A stretch of DNA of 64,000 nucleotides from a virus. Below, one piece after another: positions 6,908 to 15,238 of this stretch. The position numbers were made by a program, and so were the translations under genes. Where the stretch lies: the IMG/VR virus record IMGVR_UViG_3300044716_001642, positions 62,001 through 126,000 of that record; one strand, written 5' to 3'. Positions within the stretch are counted from its first letter, which is position 1. Every line of letters starts with the position of its first letter. The notes under the pieces were generated by a model that was not told the origin of the DNA, ran no database searches, and saw only the letters and a list, made by a program, of their open reading frames with translations.

Positions 6908-7888
6908 ATGACCGAATTAAATAATGCGGAACGCGAAGAGTTTATATGCCAAGCATATCTTAACAGAACCCATACTACGACACAACTTCAAAAAGAATTT
7001 AAAATATATCCAAATGAAATATACAAGGTATTAAAAAAGAATAATATAGAACTTAGAGGATCGAGCTTGCCAAAAGAAAAGGCGTTAAAAATTTGTGAAG
7101 AATATAAAAACGGAAAAAGCTTAAAGAAGGTGTGTGAGGAGCTGAGTGTAGCTGAATCTACAATATTAAAAATTATAAAAAAGTATAAAATAGAGACAAG
7201 AAAAGAAGCTGGACAATTTCCAAGAAAATATAATTTAGATGAAACAATATTAAAAAATATAGACACGTTCGAAAAGGCTCAGTTTTTGGGATTAATATAC
7301 TCGGATGGATCTCTATCTAAATACAGTAAAAATATATCAATTAGATTAAGAGAAGATGATAAAGATTACTTGGATGATTGGAGAATTAATTTTTTAAAAA
7401 CTAACAAACCATTGGGTTATACATATACTCCAAAAATGGTGGGACCAATTACAGGAAAAGTTTATAATAAAACCTTAGGAGCTAGCATTCTTGATATTTC
7501 ATCTATAAACATATATAAAGATGCATTAAAATTGGGATTGTGTCCAAATAAAACTAAAGCAAATCTACCAATGCCAAACATTCCAGAAGAACTAAAAATA
7601 GCATTTATTTTAGGATTATTTGAAGGGGATGGAACTATAACTTACAGCCCAAATAACAGAACCAGATATTTTTCCATAGCTTGTCAAGAAAATATGGGAT
7701 TAGATATTAAAAGGTATTTTGATTCTATTGGATTATTTTCTTCTTTTAAGAAACAAAAATATATATGTACAGTTACAATTGCACGTAAAAACGATCTCGA
7801 AAAACTTTATAATTTGCTCTATCAAGATGCATCAATATACATGAAAAGAAAGAAGTTAAAATTTGAGGAAGCCCTAAATGCTTTTTAA
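6908..7888 (+). CDS. LAGLIDADG homing endonuclease with N-terminal HTH region
   Basis: A 326-residue single-chain LAGLIDADG-family endonuclease. The two catalytic helices are seen at residues 124-134 (AQFLGLIYSDG) and 231-242 (IAFILGLFEGDG), each ending in the metal-binding Asp of the D/EG motif. Residues 1-100 hold two helix-turn-helix-like repeats, consistent with a DNA-recognition extension. It stands alone on the plus strand among minus-strand genes, with A-rich sequence before its ATG, so it is probably an inserted mobile gene. No intein or intron surrounds it. Confidence 0.88.
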   Translation: MTELNNAEREEFICQAYLNRTHTTTQLQKEFKIYPNEIYKVLKKNNIELRGSSLPKEKALKICEEYKNGKSLKKVCEELSVAESTILKIIKKYKIETRKEAGQFPRKYNLDETILKNIDTFEKAQFLGLIYSDGSLSKYSKNISIRLREDDKDYLDDWRINFLKTNKPLGYTYTPKMVGPITGKVYNKTLGASILDISSINIYKDALKLGLCPNKTKANLPMPNIPEELKIAFILGLFEGDGTITYSPNNRTRYFSIACQENMGLDIKRYFDSIGLFSSFKKQKYICTVTIARKNDLEKLYNLLYQDASIYMKRKKLKFEEALNAF

Positions 7889-7894
7889 CTCTTA

Positions 7895-8170
7895 CTATTC
7901 TTCCCAACACCAATTTTTATAATCCCAATGTCTGGAGTCGTAAATTCTAAAGCCGGCCTCAAACCCCAAAAAATTTAAATTTATACCCAAGCCGCCATGA
8001 TCTTTTGTAATTGGAGAAAAATCTAATTCAAATTGAAAAATGTTATCTCCTGAATAAAATGTTTCGAATTCTACATTTTTATATTTAGACAGCTGTTTAT
8101 AAAATGAAAAATACTTTTCAAATTCTTTTCTTGGTTTGCAAAAGTTCCTTATTGTAAAATTAAAATACAT
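7895..8170 (-). CDS. hypothetical protein (91 aa)
   Basis: A 91-residue protein, beta-rich in its second half (FEAGFRIYDSRHWDYKNWCW). It converges with the homing endonuclease gene, with only 6 bases between stops. The aromatic C-terminus is a pattern I have seen in phage proteins, but I cannot name a family. Confidence 0.6.
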   Translation of the reverse strand: MYFNFTIRNFCKPRKEFEKYFSFYKQLSKYKNVEFETFYSGDNIFQFELDFSPITKDHGGLGINLNFLGFEAGFRIYDSRHWDYKNWCWEE

Positions 8171-8244
8171 CCATCTATATTAGCTTTTTTTGTAAGAAAG
8201 TCAATAAAAATCTATGTGGTGAAGTAGGTTGTTGGATTTGGTTT

Positions 8245-8487
8245 TTAGAATGGAGGCCAGACCGTGCGCCATTCTATTGAGCCGCTCGGCGTTCTGTACC
8301 AATAACCACCAGCAGGAGAACTACCCCTCCATACTGCCCCTCCGTTAGCGAAGTAACCCCAATCGCCAGGGGAACCTGGAAATGGAGGGGGTGAGAGCAA
8401 AGGATCGTTCCCGACACCACTTCCAGAAATTGAAAGGAGAGCCCTGCCTTGAATTTTGGTATTTCCTTGTAGTTTAATGTTTGCCAT
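8245..8487 (-). CDS. small Gly/Pro/Trp-rich protein, possible virion decoration or fibre tip
   Basis: An 80-residue protein beginning MANIKLQGNTKIQGRALLSI, followed by a Pro/Gly-rich stretch and a Trp/Tyr-rich C-terminus. Its base composition is clearly higher in GC than the surrounding genes, as in the fibre-like gene at 10419-12470. The opening resembles the start of the product of 18384-18977, and both genes have an AGTGTA element and an ACAAACAACTA stretch upstream. I infer a late structural role. Confidence 0.55.
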   Translation of the reverse strand: MANIKLQGNTKIQGRALLSISGSGVGNDPLLSPPPFPGSPGDWGYFANGGAVWRGSSPAGGYWYRTPSGSIEWRTVWPPF

Positions 8488-8520
8488 AATATTTTAAAAA
8501 TTGTTTAGTTGTTTGTGTAC

Positions 8521-8533
8521 TTTATCTACACTA
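8521..8533 (-). promoter_or_regulatory. AGTGTA-type candidate phage promoter element
   Basis: On the minus strand this reads TAGTGTAGATAAA, about 34 bases upstream of the ATG at 8487. It belongs to a set of similar elements upstream of many genes in the window. Between it and the start lies ACAAACAACTAAAC, also present near the start at 18977. Confidence 0.4.
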
Positions 8534-8563
8534 TTACTTGTTTTTAGGAAGTTTTTTTTGAGA

Positions 8564-8956
8564 TTACTTTATAAATTCCGCAAAATAAACGTCTCTATCT
8601 TCTAGTCTAACCCTAACTGCTTCTTTTGCGATCTGTAGAGGGTTGTCTTTGAATGCGCGAACTCTATAACTGCCCCAAAAATCATATGTCCATAATTGAT
8701 TTTTTCCTTTTGGGTACATATATGCAACTATTGCATGACCCTTTGGTTTCTTGGTTTTTGCGTCAATCCAGTGATATACAACTACTTCAGACCAAACATC
8801 ATATTTTTGCAAGCCTTCTCGAAAGGCAATTGCTGTGGGAAGACAGGCATTTTTTTTCGTTTCCATCCAAGATTCTGAGTTTGTTGGAGTTGTAGAGCAA
8901 GACATTAAACAAGCTCCGATTAGTGCTAACAGTGTGTTTTTTATTTTCATATTCAT
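8564..8956 (-). CDS. lipoprotein with transglutaminase-like C-H-D residues
   Basis: A 130-residue protein with a signal peptide and lipobox (LMSC, lipidated Cys20), so it should be anchored in a host membrane. The mature part holds Cys38 at a helix start (NACLPTAIAFREGL), His74 (GHAIVAY) and Asp92 (WTYDFWGSY), the spacing of a transglutaminase- or papain-like catalytic triad. The substrate is unknown. Phage lipoproteins can block superinfection or aid lysis; either is inference. An alternative start lies two codons downstream. Confidence 0.7.
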   Translation of the reverse strand: MNMKIKNTLLALIGACLMSCSTTPTNSESWMETKKNACLPTAIAFREGLQKYDVWSEVVVYHWIDAKTKKPKGHAIVAYMYPKGKNQLWTYDFWGSYRVRAFKDNPLQIAKEAVRVRLEDRDVYFAEFIK

Positions 8957-8960
8957 AAAT

Positions 8961-9170
8961 TTATCTTGGCAGGTATATTGCTTTTATTGCGGCTGGATCT
9001 TCTTTCTGGCAAATTTGATAATCACCATAATACCATTCAGAAACTTGCTCGCGTACAATTGTTTCTACTGCTTCTTGAGGAGTATCGTAATCTCCTTCGT
9101 AGCCATCTACAAGCACAAGCGTTTCCGGATCTAGTTTTTGTAATACTTCAATTAGCTCTTTGACTTTCAT
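8961..9170 (-). CDS. conserved small hypothetical protein (69 aa)
   Basis: It begins MKVKELIEVLQKLDPETLV, a pattern common in small phage and bacterial proteins: an N-terminal helix, then a beta segment LVLVDGYEGDYDTPQEAV. It overlaps the stop of the RNA ligase gene by 23 bases. Molecular role unknown. Confidence 0.68.
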   Translation of the reverse strand: MKVKELIEVLQKLDPETLVLVDGYEGDYDTPQEAVETIVREQVSEWYYGDYQICQKEDPAAIKAIYLPR

Positions 9171-10245
9171 AATTTTGATTTATAAGTTTCGCCCACTGTT
9201 CTTTCGTTATTTCTTTATTATCTAAGACGCAAAATACAAGCGCCGAATTTTCCTTAAAGTTTTTTTTGATCATTAAAGCTTGTTCTTTTCTGGTTTCGAC
9301 CATTCTTATATCATGTACCACCTCTAGAATATGGTCAATGTATTTTCTTGCCTTTTCTCCTGCTTCGCAAATTTTTTCAATTTCACTTTTTAACTGAACC
9401 GCAATCTCATAGTCGAATTCAGTTTCAATTGTTTTATAGAATTCTTGATGCGCTGGCATTTCTTTATCGATATAAAGTTCAATTAAATTCTTAGTAGAGT
9501 TTAATTCTGATTTAACAGTGTGAACTAGTCGATACCAATCTGATTTCAGTTTTATTCTATTTTGCCCGTTGTTGTAGGAAATTACTACCCCCTCTTCGCC
9601 TTTCCATTTTTGAATATGTTCGTATATTTTTGATAAGTCTCTTGCGTCGTTAAAATTATATGTCTTAGGCGTTGGGACAGTCCCAATTTTTCTCCAGATT
9701 TCAGTCAACTCCGGAGATGGAACTACAGTCAAATCATCTTTGTTTATTGCGCCAAGAAGATAAAATTCAACTTCTTTTGGTCTAATAACTATAACATTGT
9801 TTGGCGTAACAATTTCAAACAAAATAGTGAGATGAGAATTTTGTTTTAAAAACTCTACTACATTTGGATATTTTTCAGGAAGTATTTCAAAATCTTTTGC
9901 ATTGGCTAGGGTTGTATAAGAAACGGTTCCTCTAGTTCTCATGGAAAATTGACCGTTCACATAGTCACAAATTACCAATGAGCCGTCTTTTTTTTCTTCA
10001 TACTTCCAGTCACTAAAATGTTCCGCATTTGGATAACAGTCTGGCTTTTCGCCATAATTAAAGAACTTTGGCCAGCCTGAAGATAGAACATTTGCCTGAT
10101 TGTCAGTAATGAGGGAACGATAAAATAAATTGCTACTATTCCATTTTGCATCCCTTTCTGGCGTTATCAAATAACAATCCAGACCACAAAATTTATTTGG
10201 AACAATATTAAAATACCCCTCTTCTATAGGAAGATTAACTTTCAT
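9148..10245 (-). CDS. RNA ligase, T4 Rnl1-like
   Basis: A 365-residue nucleotidyltransferase-superfamily ligase. Motif I is EEKKDGS, with Lys85 as the likely AMP-accepting residue. An FEIVTPNN motif near residue 152, EGVVIS (motif IV) and RIKLKSDWY (motif V) follow in order, then a helical C-terminal domain. Order, spacing and length resemble T4 Rnl1, which reseals cleaved tRNA anticodon loops with polynucleotide kinase. A second ligase at 16613-17626 and a kinase-like protein at 20194-20790 fit an RNA-repair role. Confidence 0.82.
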   Translation of the reverse strand: MKVNLPIEEGYFNIVPNKFCGLDCYLITPERDAKWNSSNLFYRSLITDNQANVLSSGWPKFFNYGEKPDCYPNAEHFSDWKYEEKKDGSLVICDYVNGQFSMRTRGTVSYTTLANAKDFEILPEKYPNVVEFLKQNSHLTILFEIVTPNNVIVIRPKEVEFYLLGAINKDDLTVVPSPELTEIWRKIGTVPTPKTYNFNDARDLSKIYEHIQKWKGEEGVVISYNNGQNRIKLKSDWYRLVHTVKSELNSTKNLIELYIDKEMPAHQEFYKTIETEFDYEIAVQLKSEIEKICEAGEKARKYIDHILEVVHDIRMVETRKEQALMIKKNFKENSALVFCVLDNKEITKEQWAKLINQNYESQRAN

Positions 10246-10418
10246 GTTGATTACAATATATTTTTTTTACAAAAAATCAAAACAAATATTAGAACCAATA
10301 TAAATAACGCTCATCTTGTATTTTTAAACTAATGCAGTTTTTTTTAAAATATTAAATAAATATAAATAATTCTAATCGTAACTGGATAAAGTTGCTCAGG
10401 TCTTGGGACGCGGAAGTT
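10246..10418. other. noncoding spacer between fibre-like gene and RNA ligase gene
   Basis: An AT-rich stretch of 173 bases with runs of T and A and two AATATAAATAA-like sequences. It should hold the 3' end of the fibre transcript and the ligase promoter. I see no strong hairpin terminator and no convincing short gene. Confidence 0.4.
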
Positions 10419-12470
10419 TTAGTTCGGAGTAAATGTCGCAGTAAGCGTTGACGAAGAAGTGTTGCTGTATCCATCTTCGCCATTCCATCCTGGGCACCAC
10501 GTTCCAAATCCTACGAGGGACCGTCCGTCTACAACGATGGTCACACTATTTGGATATCCACATGGAGAGCTTTCCAAATCCGATGAGGCTTCGTGACCGC
10601 CGCCAGATAATGCTATGTAATAAAACCCGTCCTGTTCGCCAAGTTGATAGGAGATACTGCCAGAAATATAATAATCAACGGTATATGGATCGCTGCCTTC
10701 ATAAGTATACGTCGCATAAGCCGGACCAGACGCACTGACTGAGCCAGAACATCCAGAGGTTGATCCAGAGCCATTAAACGATCCGGAACCCTCAGAAGTC
10801 TTGCCATCAGCCGCCTCGCTCTCTGCGAAAGTCCCGCTCAACGTCCATGTTCCGCCGTTCTTATAAGCTAGATATTCTGCTTCACTTATCTCGAAAACAT
10901 TTTTCCCAGAAGGTACTCCGTTACAAGATTCAATGCCACATTTATAACATTCATAGCAAGGGTAATCTCCCGTTCCGCTAGACGTCAGCACTATCTCCCC
11001 CTCTGGACATTGGAGACCCGTTTCCACGTCATAAGAAGGATATGAACTTGACCATCCATTTTCAGTATCACACTCACAACATGTCCAGCATGTAATTCCT
11101 AGTGAGCTGCCTTCCACGAACGTAACGTATGGTATATGATCACCCTCTGAGCACGGCAGGTTTTCTGGATAATATTCGGACCCACTAGGACAAGTGCAGT
11201 TTTTAGTCCCATAGACGTCTACATCATAATCGTCCTTGCATCCATTTGAATCCCTCCAGGTTCCAGGCTCGAAATTAGGGTTTCCCTGCGCGTCAAATGC
11301 GCAAATATTCTCTGGAGATAATAAACCTCCACTGCTGTCCACAAGTATCCAATCTGGCACGCCATTTGGATCTTTTGCGCATTTGTAGCAGTCTACACTT
11401 GTTTTATCGTGATTTGGAGGACAAGTTTTTGTGAATTTTGTTGAAATTTCGCAATCACCTTCACAAGACGAACTATCAAAAGGTTCTTCGGGATAACCAA
11501 AATCAGAGCATGTGCAGCACAATGGCAAGCAAGAGGTAGTGACGCTATCTACAAAATCAATATGGCAACTCACGCCATTTAAACCTACGATATTTTTACC
11601 TCCCCAAACGCTTACAACAGTAGTGGCTGACCCGGCTGCTGCGCAACTACCATTATACGTATAATCAATAGTAGTATTTTCTCCAATGGCGCCGCCGAAT
11701 GAACCTGTCAATGTCTGACCATTTGTTGTTACTTTTACAAAGTACGCGTCTCCATCGCAATTTCCGCTGTTTGAACCAATACTTACAGCGATTGCCGCTA
11801 CATGAGTAACTTGACCTGTTGAGCCGCCATATTCATTGTGGCAAGTAGCTGTATCAAGAGAACTGGCTGAAACCGAAACGCTACTTGGGTAGGTTGGGTC
11901 CTTTGGCTCCGATGGACCGGGGCTAGGACCAGGACCAGGACCAGGACCAGGACCCGTTGGTTGCTCTGTACCACCAGGGCCAGGGCCGGGGCCGCCGGGA
12001 CCGGGGAAGGGACCGGGACCTGTTTGTGTTGGTGGTTCTTCTGTTTCTGTTGGTGGTGGTTCTTCTGTTTCTGTTGGTGGTGGTTCTTCTGTGTCCGTTG
12101 GTGATGGCTCTTCTGTTTCTGTTGGTGATGGCTCTTCTGTTTCTGTTGGCGATGGTTCTTCTGTTTCTGTTGAGGTTTCCGTGCCTGACTCGGTTTCAGA
12201 CTCGGTTTCAGATTCGGTTTCAGATTCGGTTTCAGATTCGGTTTCAGTAGGGGTTTCGGTTGGAAGTATAATGGATATGCTATTTGTACATGGTCCTGTG
12301 ATTGATTTTATTACAATTTCTTCTGAATCGTCTGAAACGCCAAGGACGAAACCTGCCAAAAGTTCTGCTTTTGTGAATATAACTTCCGTTTCAGATGGAT
12401 ATATGGTCGCGGACAGCAAGTCTCCAGTGTCCTCGCCAATTCCGCTTTCAGATTTCAAATAAACATCCAT
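10419..12470 (-). CDS. large repeat-containing fibre or adhesin-like structural protein
   Basis: A 683-residue protein. The first ~70 residues form a small beta-rich domain. A Thr/Glu/Ser/Pro-rich stalk follows (repeats of SETE, then TEEPSPTE) and runs into a Gly/Pro-rich hinge (GPGPGPGPSPGPS). The C-terminal ~470 residues are Cys-, Gly- and Ser-rich, with many CxxC pairs and a terminal beta-rich SSSTLTATFTPN. There is no signal peptide. Such a stalk, hinge and head layout suits a virion fibre or surface adhesin. GC content is well above its neighbours, suggesting recent acquisition or selection on codons. Confidence 0.6.
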   Translation of the reverse strand: MDVYLKSESGIGEDTGDLLSATIYPSETEVIFTKAELLAGFVLGVSDDSEEIVIKSITGPCTNSISIILPTETPTETESETESETESETESETESGTETSTETEEPSPTETEEPSPTETEEPSPTDTEEPPPTETEEPPPTETEEPPTQTGPGPFPGPGGPGPGPGGTEQPTGPGPGPGPGPSPGPSEPKDPTYPSSVSVSASSLDTATCHNEYGGSTGQVTHVAAIAVSIGSNSGNCDGDAYFVKVTTNGQTLTGSFGGAIGENTTIDYTYNGSCAAAGSATTVVSVWGGKNIVGLNGVSCHIDFVDSVTTSCLPLCCTCSDFGYPEEPFDSSSCEGDCEISTKFTKTCPPNHDKTSVDCYKCAKDPNGVPDWILVDSSGGLLSPENICAFDAQGNPNFEPGTWRDSNGCKDDYDVDVYGTKNCTCPSGSEYYPENLPCSEGDHIPYVTFVEGSSLGITCWTCCECDTENGWSSSYPSYDVETGLQCPEGEIVLTSSGTGDYPCYECYKCGIESCNGVPSGKNVFEISEAEYLAYKNGGTWTLSGTFAESEAADGKTSEGSGSFNGSGSTSGCSGSVSASGPAYATYTYEGSDPYTVDYYISGSISYQLGEQDGFYYIALSGGGHEASSDLESSPCGYPNSVTIVVDGRSLVGFGTWCPGWNGEDGYSNTSSSTLTATFTPN
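12028..12172. repeat. 24-bp tandem repeats encoding TEEPSPTE-type units
   Basis: About six degenerate copies of a 24-base unit (for example GGTTCTTCTGTTTCTGTTGG plus four bases) lie within the fibre-like gene and encode eight-residue Thr/Glu/Pro units. They are exact enough for slippage to change the copy number. Confidence 0.75.
12187..12246. repeat. five tandem 12-bp repeats encoding SETE units
   Basis: Five consecutive copies of GA(C/T)TCGGTTTCA, read on the plus strand, encode repeated Ser-Glu-Thr-Glu in the minus-strand fibre-like protein. Three copies are identical at the DNA level. Confidence 0.8.
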
Positions 12471-12479
12471 ATGTTGAAG

Positions 12480-12487
12480 TTACACTT
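12480..12487 (-). promoter_or_regulatory. AAGTGTAA element close to the fibre-like gene start
   Basis: On the minus strand AAGTGTAA ends about 9 bases before the ATG at 12470. If this is a promoter core, the transcript would be almost leaderless. The rest of the divergent spacer (12471-12580) is homopolymer-rich A/T and presumably also holds the promoter for the plus-strand gene at 12581. Confidence 0.4.
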
Positions 12488-12580
12488 GTTTTTTATAAAT
12501 TAAAAAAAAACTTACTATAATGTATTTTTTTTTAAAAAAATAGATAATATATGAATATAATATAATTAAATAATAAAACT

Positions 12581-13267
12581 ATGGAAGAAAAAAAAGAAAT
12601 ATTCGAAAATGCCGATGAAACATTTAAATCGTTAGTTGATTTAAAAAGTAATTTTGAAAGACCCGTGCTGGGACCTTCTTTGATTAATATTTTTGAATCA
12701 GTGTCTAAGTTTAATGAAGAAAACAAAAACTTTATTACCAATCTTTATAAACCACACGAATCTGTTTACGAAGATGTTATTAGCTCATTTGAAAATCCCA
12801 ATTGCACTTGTAGAAAAAGATTTATAGATTTTATAGAAAATAATATAGAAATTTCTAAAAATGTATTTTTTTCATTGTTGGCTTTCTTAAGCAAGAAAGA
12901 TTGCGAAACTATTCTGGATAGATTGAAATCTTTTTACAAGCATTATAAAACATTAAGCGAAGAGCAAAATGCCAAAAAAACGGAAGAGAAAAATTCCGAC
13001 CTTGGTACTGCGGGCGGTAGTGAAGCGGGAACCGAGCAATTAGCATACAAAGTATCTCAAGAAAATGTGGAAGCGAAAAAGGGGGCGACTGCTCAGAATA
13101 ATAATTCTGTTGAAGCTTCCTCCTATATTGGAAGAAGTTTTATTATAGAAAAAACTCAAGAAGCATACGCTAGTTTTTTTGAAACTTTGCTAAAAGATAA
13201 AATTCAATATAATGGCATTTCAGTCATGCCGTACAATCTAAATCAGATGATGATAGTTTTTTATTGA
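12581..13267 (+). CDS. hypothetical protein (228 aa), lone plus-strand gene
   Basis: A 228-residue protein in three parts: a helical N-terminal region with a CTCRKRF cysteine pair (residues 1-135), a low-complexity Gly/Ala/Glu/Ser linker (about 136-180), and a C-terminal domain (about 183-228, SYIGRSFIIEKTQEAYASFF onward). It is transcribed divergently from the fibre-like gene and convergently with a phosphoesterase gene 24 bases downstream. There is no Shine-Dalgarno sequence before the ATG. Function unknown. Confidence 0.65.
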   Translation: MEEKKEIFENADETFKSLVDLKSNFERPVLGPSLINIFESVSKFNEENKNFITNLYKPHESVYEDVISSFENPNCTCRKRFIDFIENNIEISKNVFFSLLAFLSKKDCETILDRLKSFYKHYKTLSEEQNAKKTEEKNSDLGTAGGSEAGTEQLAYKVSQENVEAKKGATAQNNNSVEASSYIGRSFIIEKTQEAYASFFETLLKDKIQYNGISVMPYNLNQMMIVFY

Positions 13268-13291
13268 AATTAAATTCAATTTAAAATTGCA

Positions 13292-14011
13292 TCATAAAAT
13301 GATGTTACCCCAAATTTCGTTAATGTCCAACAATTTGTGTTTGCATCCATTGATTTCTTCAGTCCAAGAACTATGAAAGTGACCATATAGATGAAGGTAT
13401 GGTTTGCATAATTTAAAAATTTCATCCATTATTACTCTTTCGTTACTAAGATCTCCAATAAGATAAGCATCCTCCAATGCCCAACCATAAACCATTTCAT
13501 TAAACTGTTGCGGAAAACACCAAGAAGGAGCAGTGTGAGTTACAAGAATATCAACTTTTTTGCATTTATCTCTGTCTAATTTAACAGCCTCGTCTTCCCA
13601 GTATGAAACACCTTCTTTTCTGGCAGTTCTGTCAATAGAAACAGCGCCGCCAATAAATTGAATTTTTTTACCATTATATTCTGCAACAGTATAATCTTCA
13701 ATTAGTTCAAAATTACTTAAAGAAACTCTGTTAGCGCCTTGAAAGTAAGCTGGGTCATCATGATTTCCCCTGGCCGCCATAAAAACGATATTTCTTTCTT
13801 TAAACTCTTCATTTAGCCAATGATTATTTTTTTCTTGATTTTCTTTATTGGTAAAACCAATGCCCGAATCTCCAACGCTAATCAAATAGCAGTCGCTTAT
13901 TTTTTTAGCATCTACAATATCAAGAAGATACGACCATTCGCCATGATGATCTCCTAGAAATAACAGCGGCTTGTTTTTATTTAAAATTTTAGTATTACCA
14001 TTCATCTCCAT
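13292..14011 (-). CDS. calcineurin-like metallophosphoesterase
   Basis: A 239-residue phosphoesterase with LGDHHGE (first metal ligands), SVGDSGIGF, ARGNHDDPAY, VTHTAPSW and YGHFHSS in the expected order. Its architecture differs from the LpxH-like enzyme at 4656-5318. The substrate is not predictable; nucleotides and phosphoproteins are both possible. It overlaps the upstream gene by 17 bases. Confidence 0.82.
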   Translation of the reverse strand: MEMNGNTKILNKNKPLLFLGDHHGEWSYLLDIVDAKKISDCYLISVGDSGIGFTNKENQEKNNHWLNEEFKERNIVFMAARGNHDDPAYFQGANRVSLSNFELIEDYTVAEYNGKKIQFIGGAVSIDRTARKEGVSYWEDEAVKLDRDKCKKVDILVTHTAPSWCFPQQFNEMVYGWALEDAYLIGDLSNERVIMDEIFKLCKPYLHLYGHFHSSWTEEINGCKHKLLDINEIWGNIIL

Positions 14012-14279
14012 TATCTTCCTCTTGAAATTTTTTCTCTTCTTCTATTTTTTCTATCAATATATTTTTTAAACCAACAAGAGCTTCGCCGTAGGAGGCAAAT
14101 TCTTCTACAATATCTCCTAGAATATAGCCCCAATGTTGAACATTATACTTTGGAGGTTGACCATAACTCCATTTTATTTCGACATACCAATGACAACATT
14201 TGTCCTTGTGGTGGCGAGGCCCTATTAATAAATACCATTCGTCAGACAATTTTGTAATTTCTTCAATAATGCTTTCCAT
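13995..14279 (-). CDS. hypothetical protein (94 aa)
   Basis: A small protein with an aromatic beta core (HWYVEIKWSYGQ) and an acidic helical C-terminal tail (IEKIEEEKKFQEEDNGDEW). It is followed with overlap by the phosphoesterase gene and preceded by a 2-base gap. No family named. Confidence 0.62.
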   Translation of the reverse strand: MESIIEEITKLSDEWYLLIGPRHHKDKCCHWYVEIKWSYGQPPKYNVQHWGYILGDIVEEFASYGEALVGLKNILIEKIEEEKKFQEEDNGDEW

Positions 14280-14281
14280 AA

Positions 14282-14914
14282 TCAGTCCATTAAATATGGT
14301 TCTTCTACGATAACATAGTAAGTGCCTGCAATTTTTTCTATTTTCGTTTTTCTGCCTTTTGGTAAAGGTTTATTTTTAAATACCTTATCAACTGTCTCCC
14401 AAACTAAGTTGAAGTTTTTACTCTTCATGGCTTCGTCCATTCGATCTTGATACCTAGGCGGAATCATAAATTGTTTTTGTGGCTTCCAATAGCCTTTTTC
14501 ATCTAAAATTTTTGGAATAGGTACTTTAGAACTTTGAAATGGTCCGTCGCCAGAAACGTCACAAATTCTTCTGTATCCATCGTTTCTTTGATAGTGAAGA
14601 AACTGCTCAATAGTCTTTTTAATTTCCCATGCTACGGTGCCGTCTTTCATTTTTTCACAGCCAACGCCATAATAAGAATTACGATTCTCCATCAATTCTT
14701 TTTCTTTATGGAAAACGATAGTTCTCACCATGCTTTCCAATACCTCGCCATCTTGGTAAGTTAATTCTTTATCCCAAAACGCGGCATCCATAGCAAACTT
14801 AATCTGACCAGAGCGCAAACGAGAGTAGACTTCCAAAGCATTTGCTAGTGTTCCAAGATGCTGTTCGTCAAACTCTATAGATACTTTTTTAGATGGTTTG
14901 TTTTTCTTTTTCAT
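14282..14914 (-). CDS. hypothetical protein (210 aa)
   Basis: A soluble 210-residue protein with a basic N-terminus (MKKKNKPSKKVSIEF), a helical centre and a C-terminal Lys/Pro-rich region. It overlaps the upstream gene by 4 bases. The sequence has a phage-like look, but I recognise no domain. Confidence 0.62.
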   Translation of the reverse strand: MKKKNKPSKKVSIEFDEQHLGTLANALEVYSRLRSGQIKFAMDAAFWDKELTYQDGEVLESMVRTIVFHKEKELMENRNSYYGVGCEKMKDGTVAWEIKKTIEQFLHYQRNDGYRRICDVSGDGPFQSSKVPIPKILDEKGYWKPQKQFMIPPRYQDRMDEAMKSKNFNLVWETVDKVFKNKPLPKGRKTKIEKIAGTYYVIVEEPYLMD

Positions 14915-15177
14915 TTTTCGATTGGGCTAAAATAAATTTTAGGATCTCTTCTAATGTAGGATGAATTTGAATCAATGTCAATAGTAACATACCAAGATCT
15001 ATTGCCGACGGTTGCAATTTTCTTATCTAGGTGTTCAGATTTACTAAGAATATTCATGTATTCTTTATGGGCTTTATCTTTTAGCTCGCTTGCTTTTTCA
15101 TAAGCTTTTTTAGCTTTAAAAATTTGATTGAATGAAGTGAGCTTTTCTTTTTTGATTTCGGAGTTTTTAGTTTTCAT
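14911..15177 (-). CDS. hypothetical helical protein (88 aa)
   Basis: A basic, probably coiled-coil N-terminal part (KAKKAYEKASELKDKAHKEY) is followed by a short beta segment (WYVTIDIDSNSS). It overlaps the downstream gene by 4 bases. A GAAGG-like sequence lies 7-8 bases before the ATG, one of few Shine-Dalgarno-like cases here. Function unknown. Confidence 0.6.
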   Translation of the reverse strand: MKTKNSEIKKEKLTSFNQIFKAKKAYEKASELKDKAHKEYMNILSKSEHLDKKIATVGNRSWYVTIDIDSNSSYIRRDPKIYFSPIEK

Positions 15178-15238
15178 TTTTAACCTTCAAATTAAGAATA
15201 ATTTGTTTTTTATTAAATGTCAATATGTTTTAAAAAAA

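Noticed and set aside
8653-9163. Overlapping plus-strand ORFs near the lipoprotein gene
   Set aside because: They overlap well-supported minus-strand genes and show no domain or spacing signal.
12028-12246. CRISPR-like array
   Set aside because: The repeats are contiguous 12- and 24-bp coding repeats without unique spacers.
11957-12462. Two long plus-strand ORFs across the repeat region
   Set aside because: They are low-complexity frames opposite the Thr/Glu/Pro-rich fibre-like gene, with no start context or domain.
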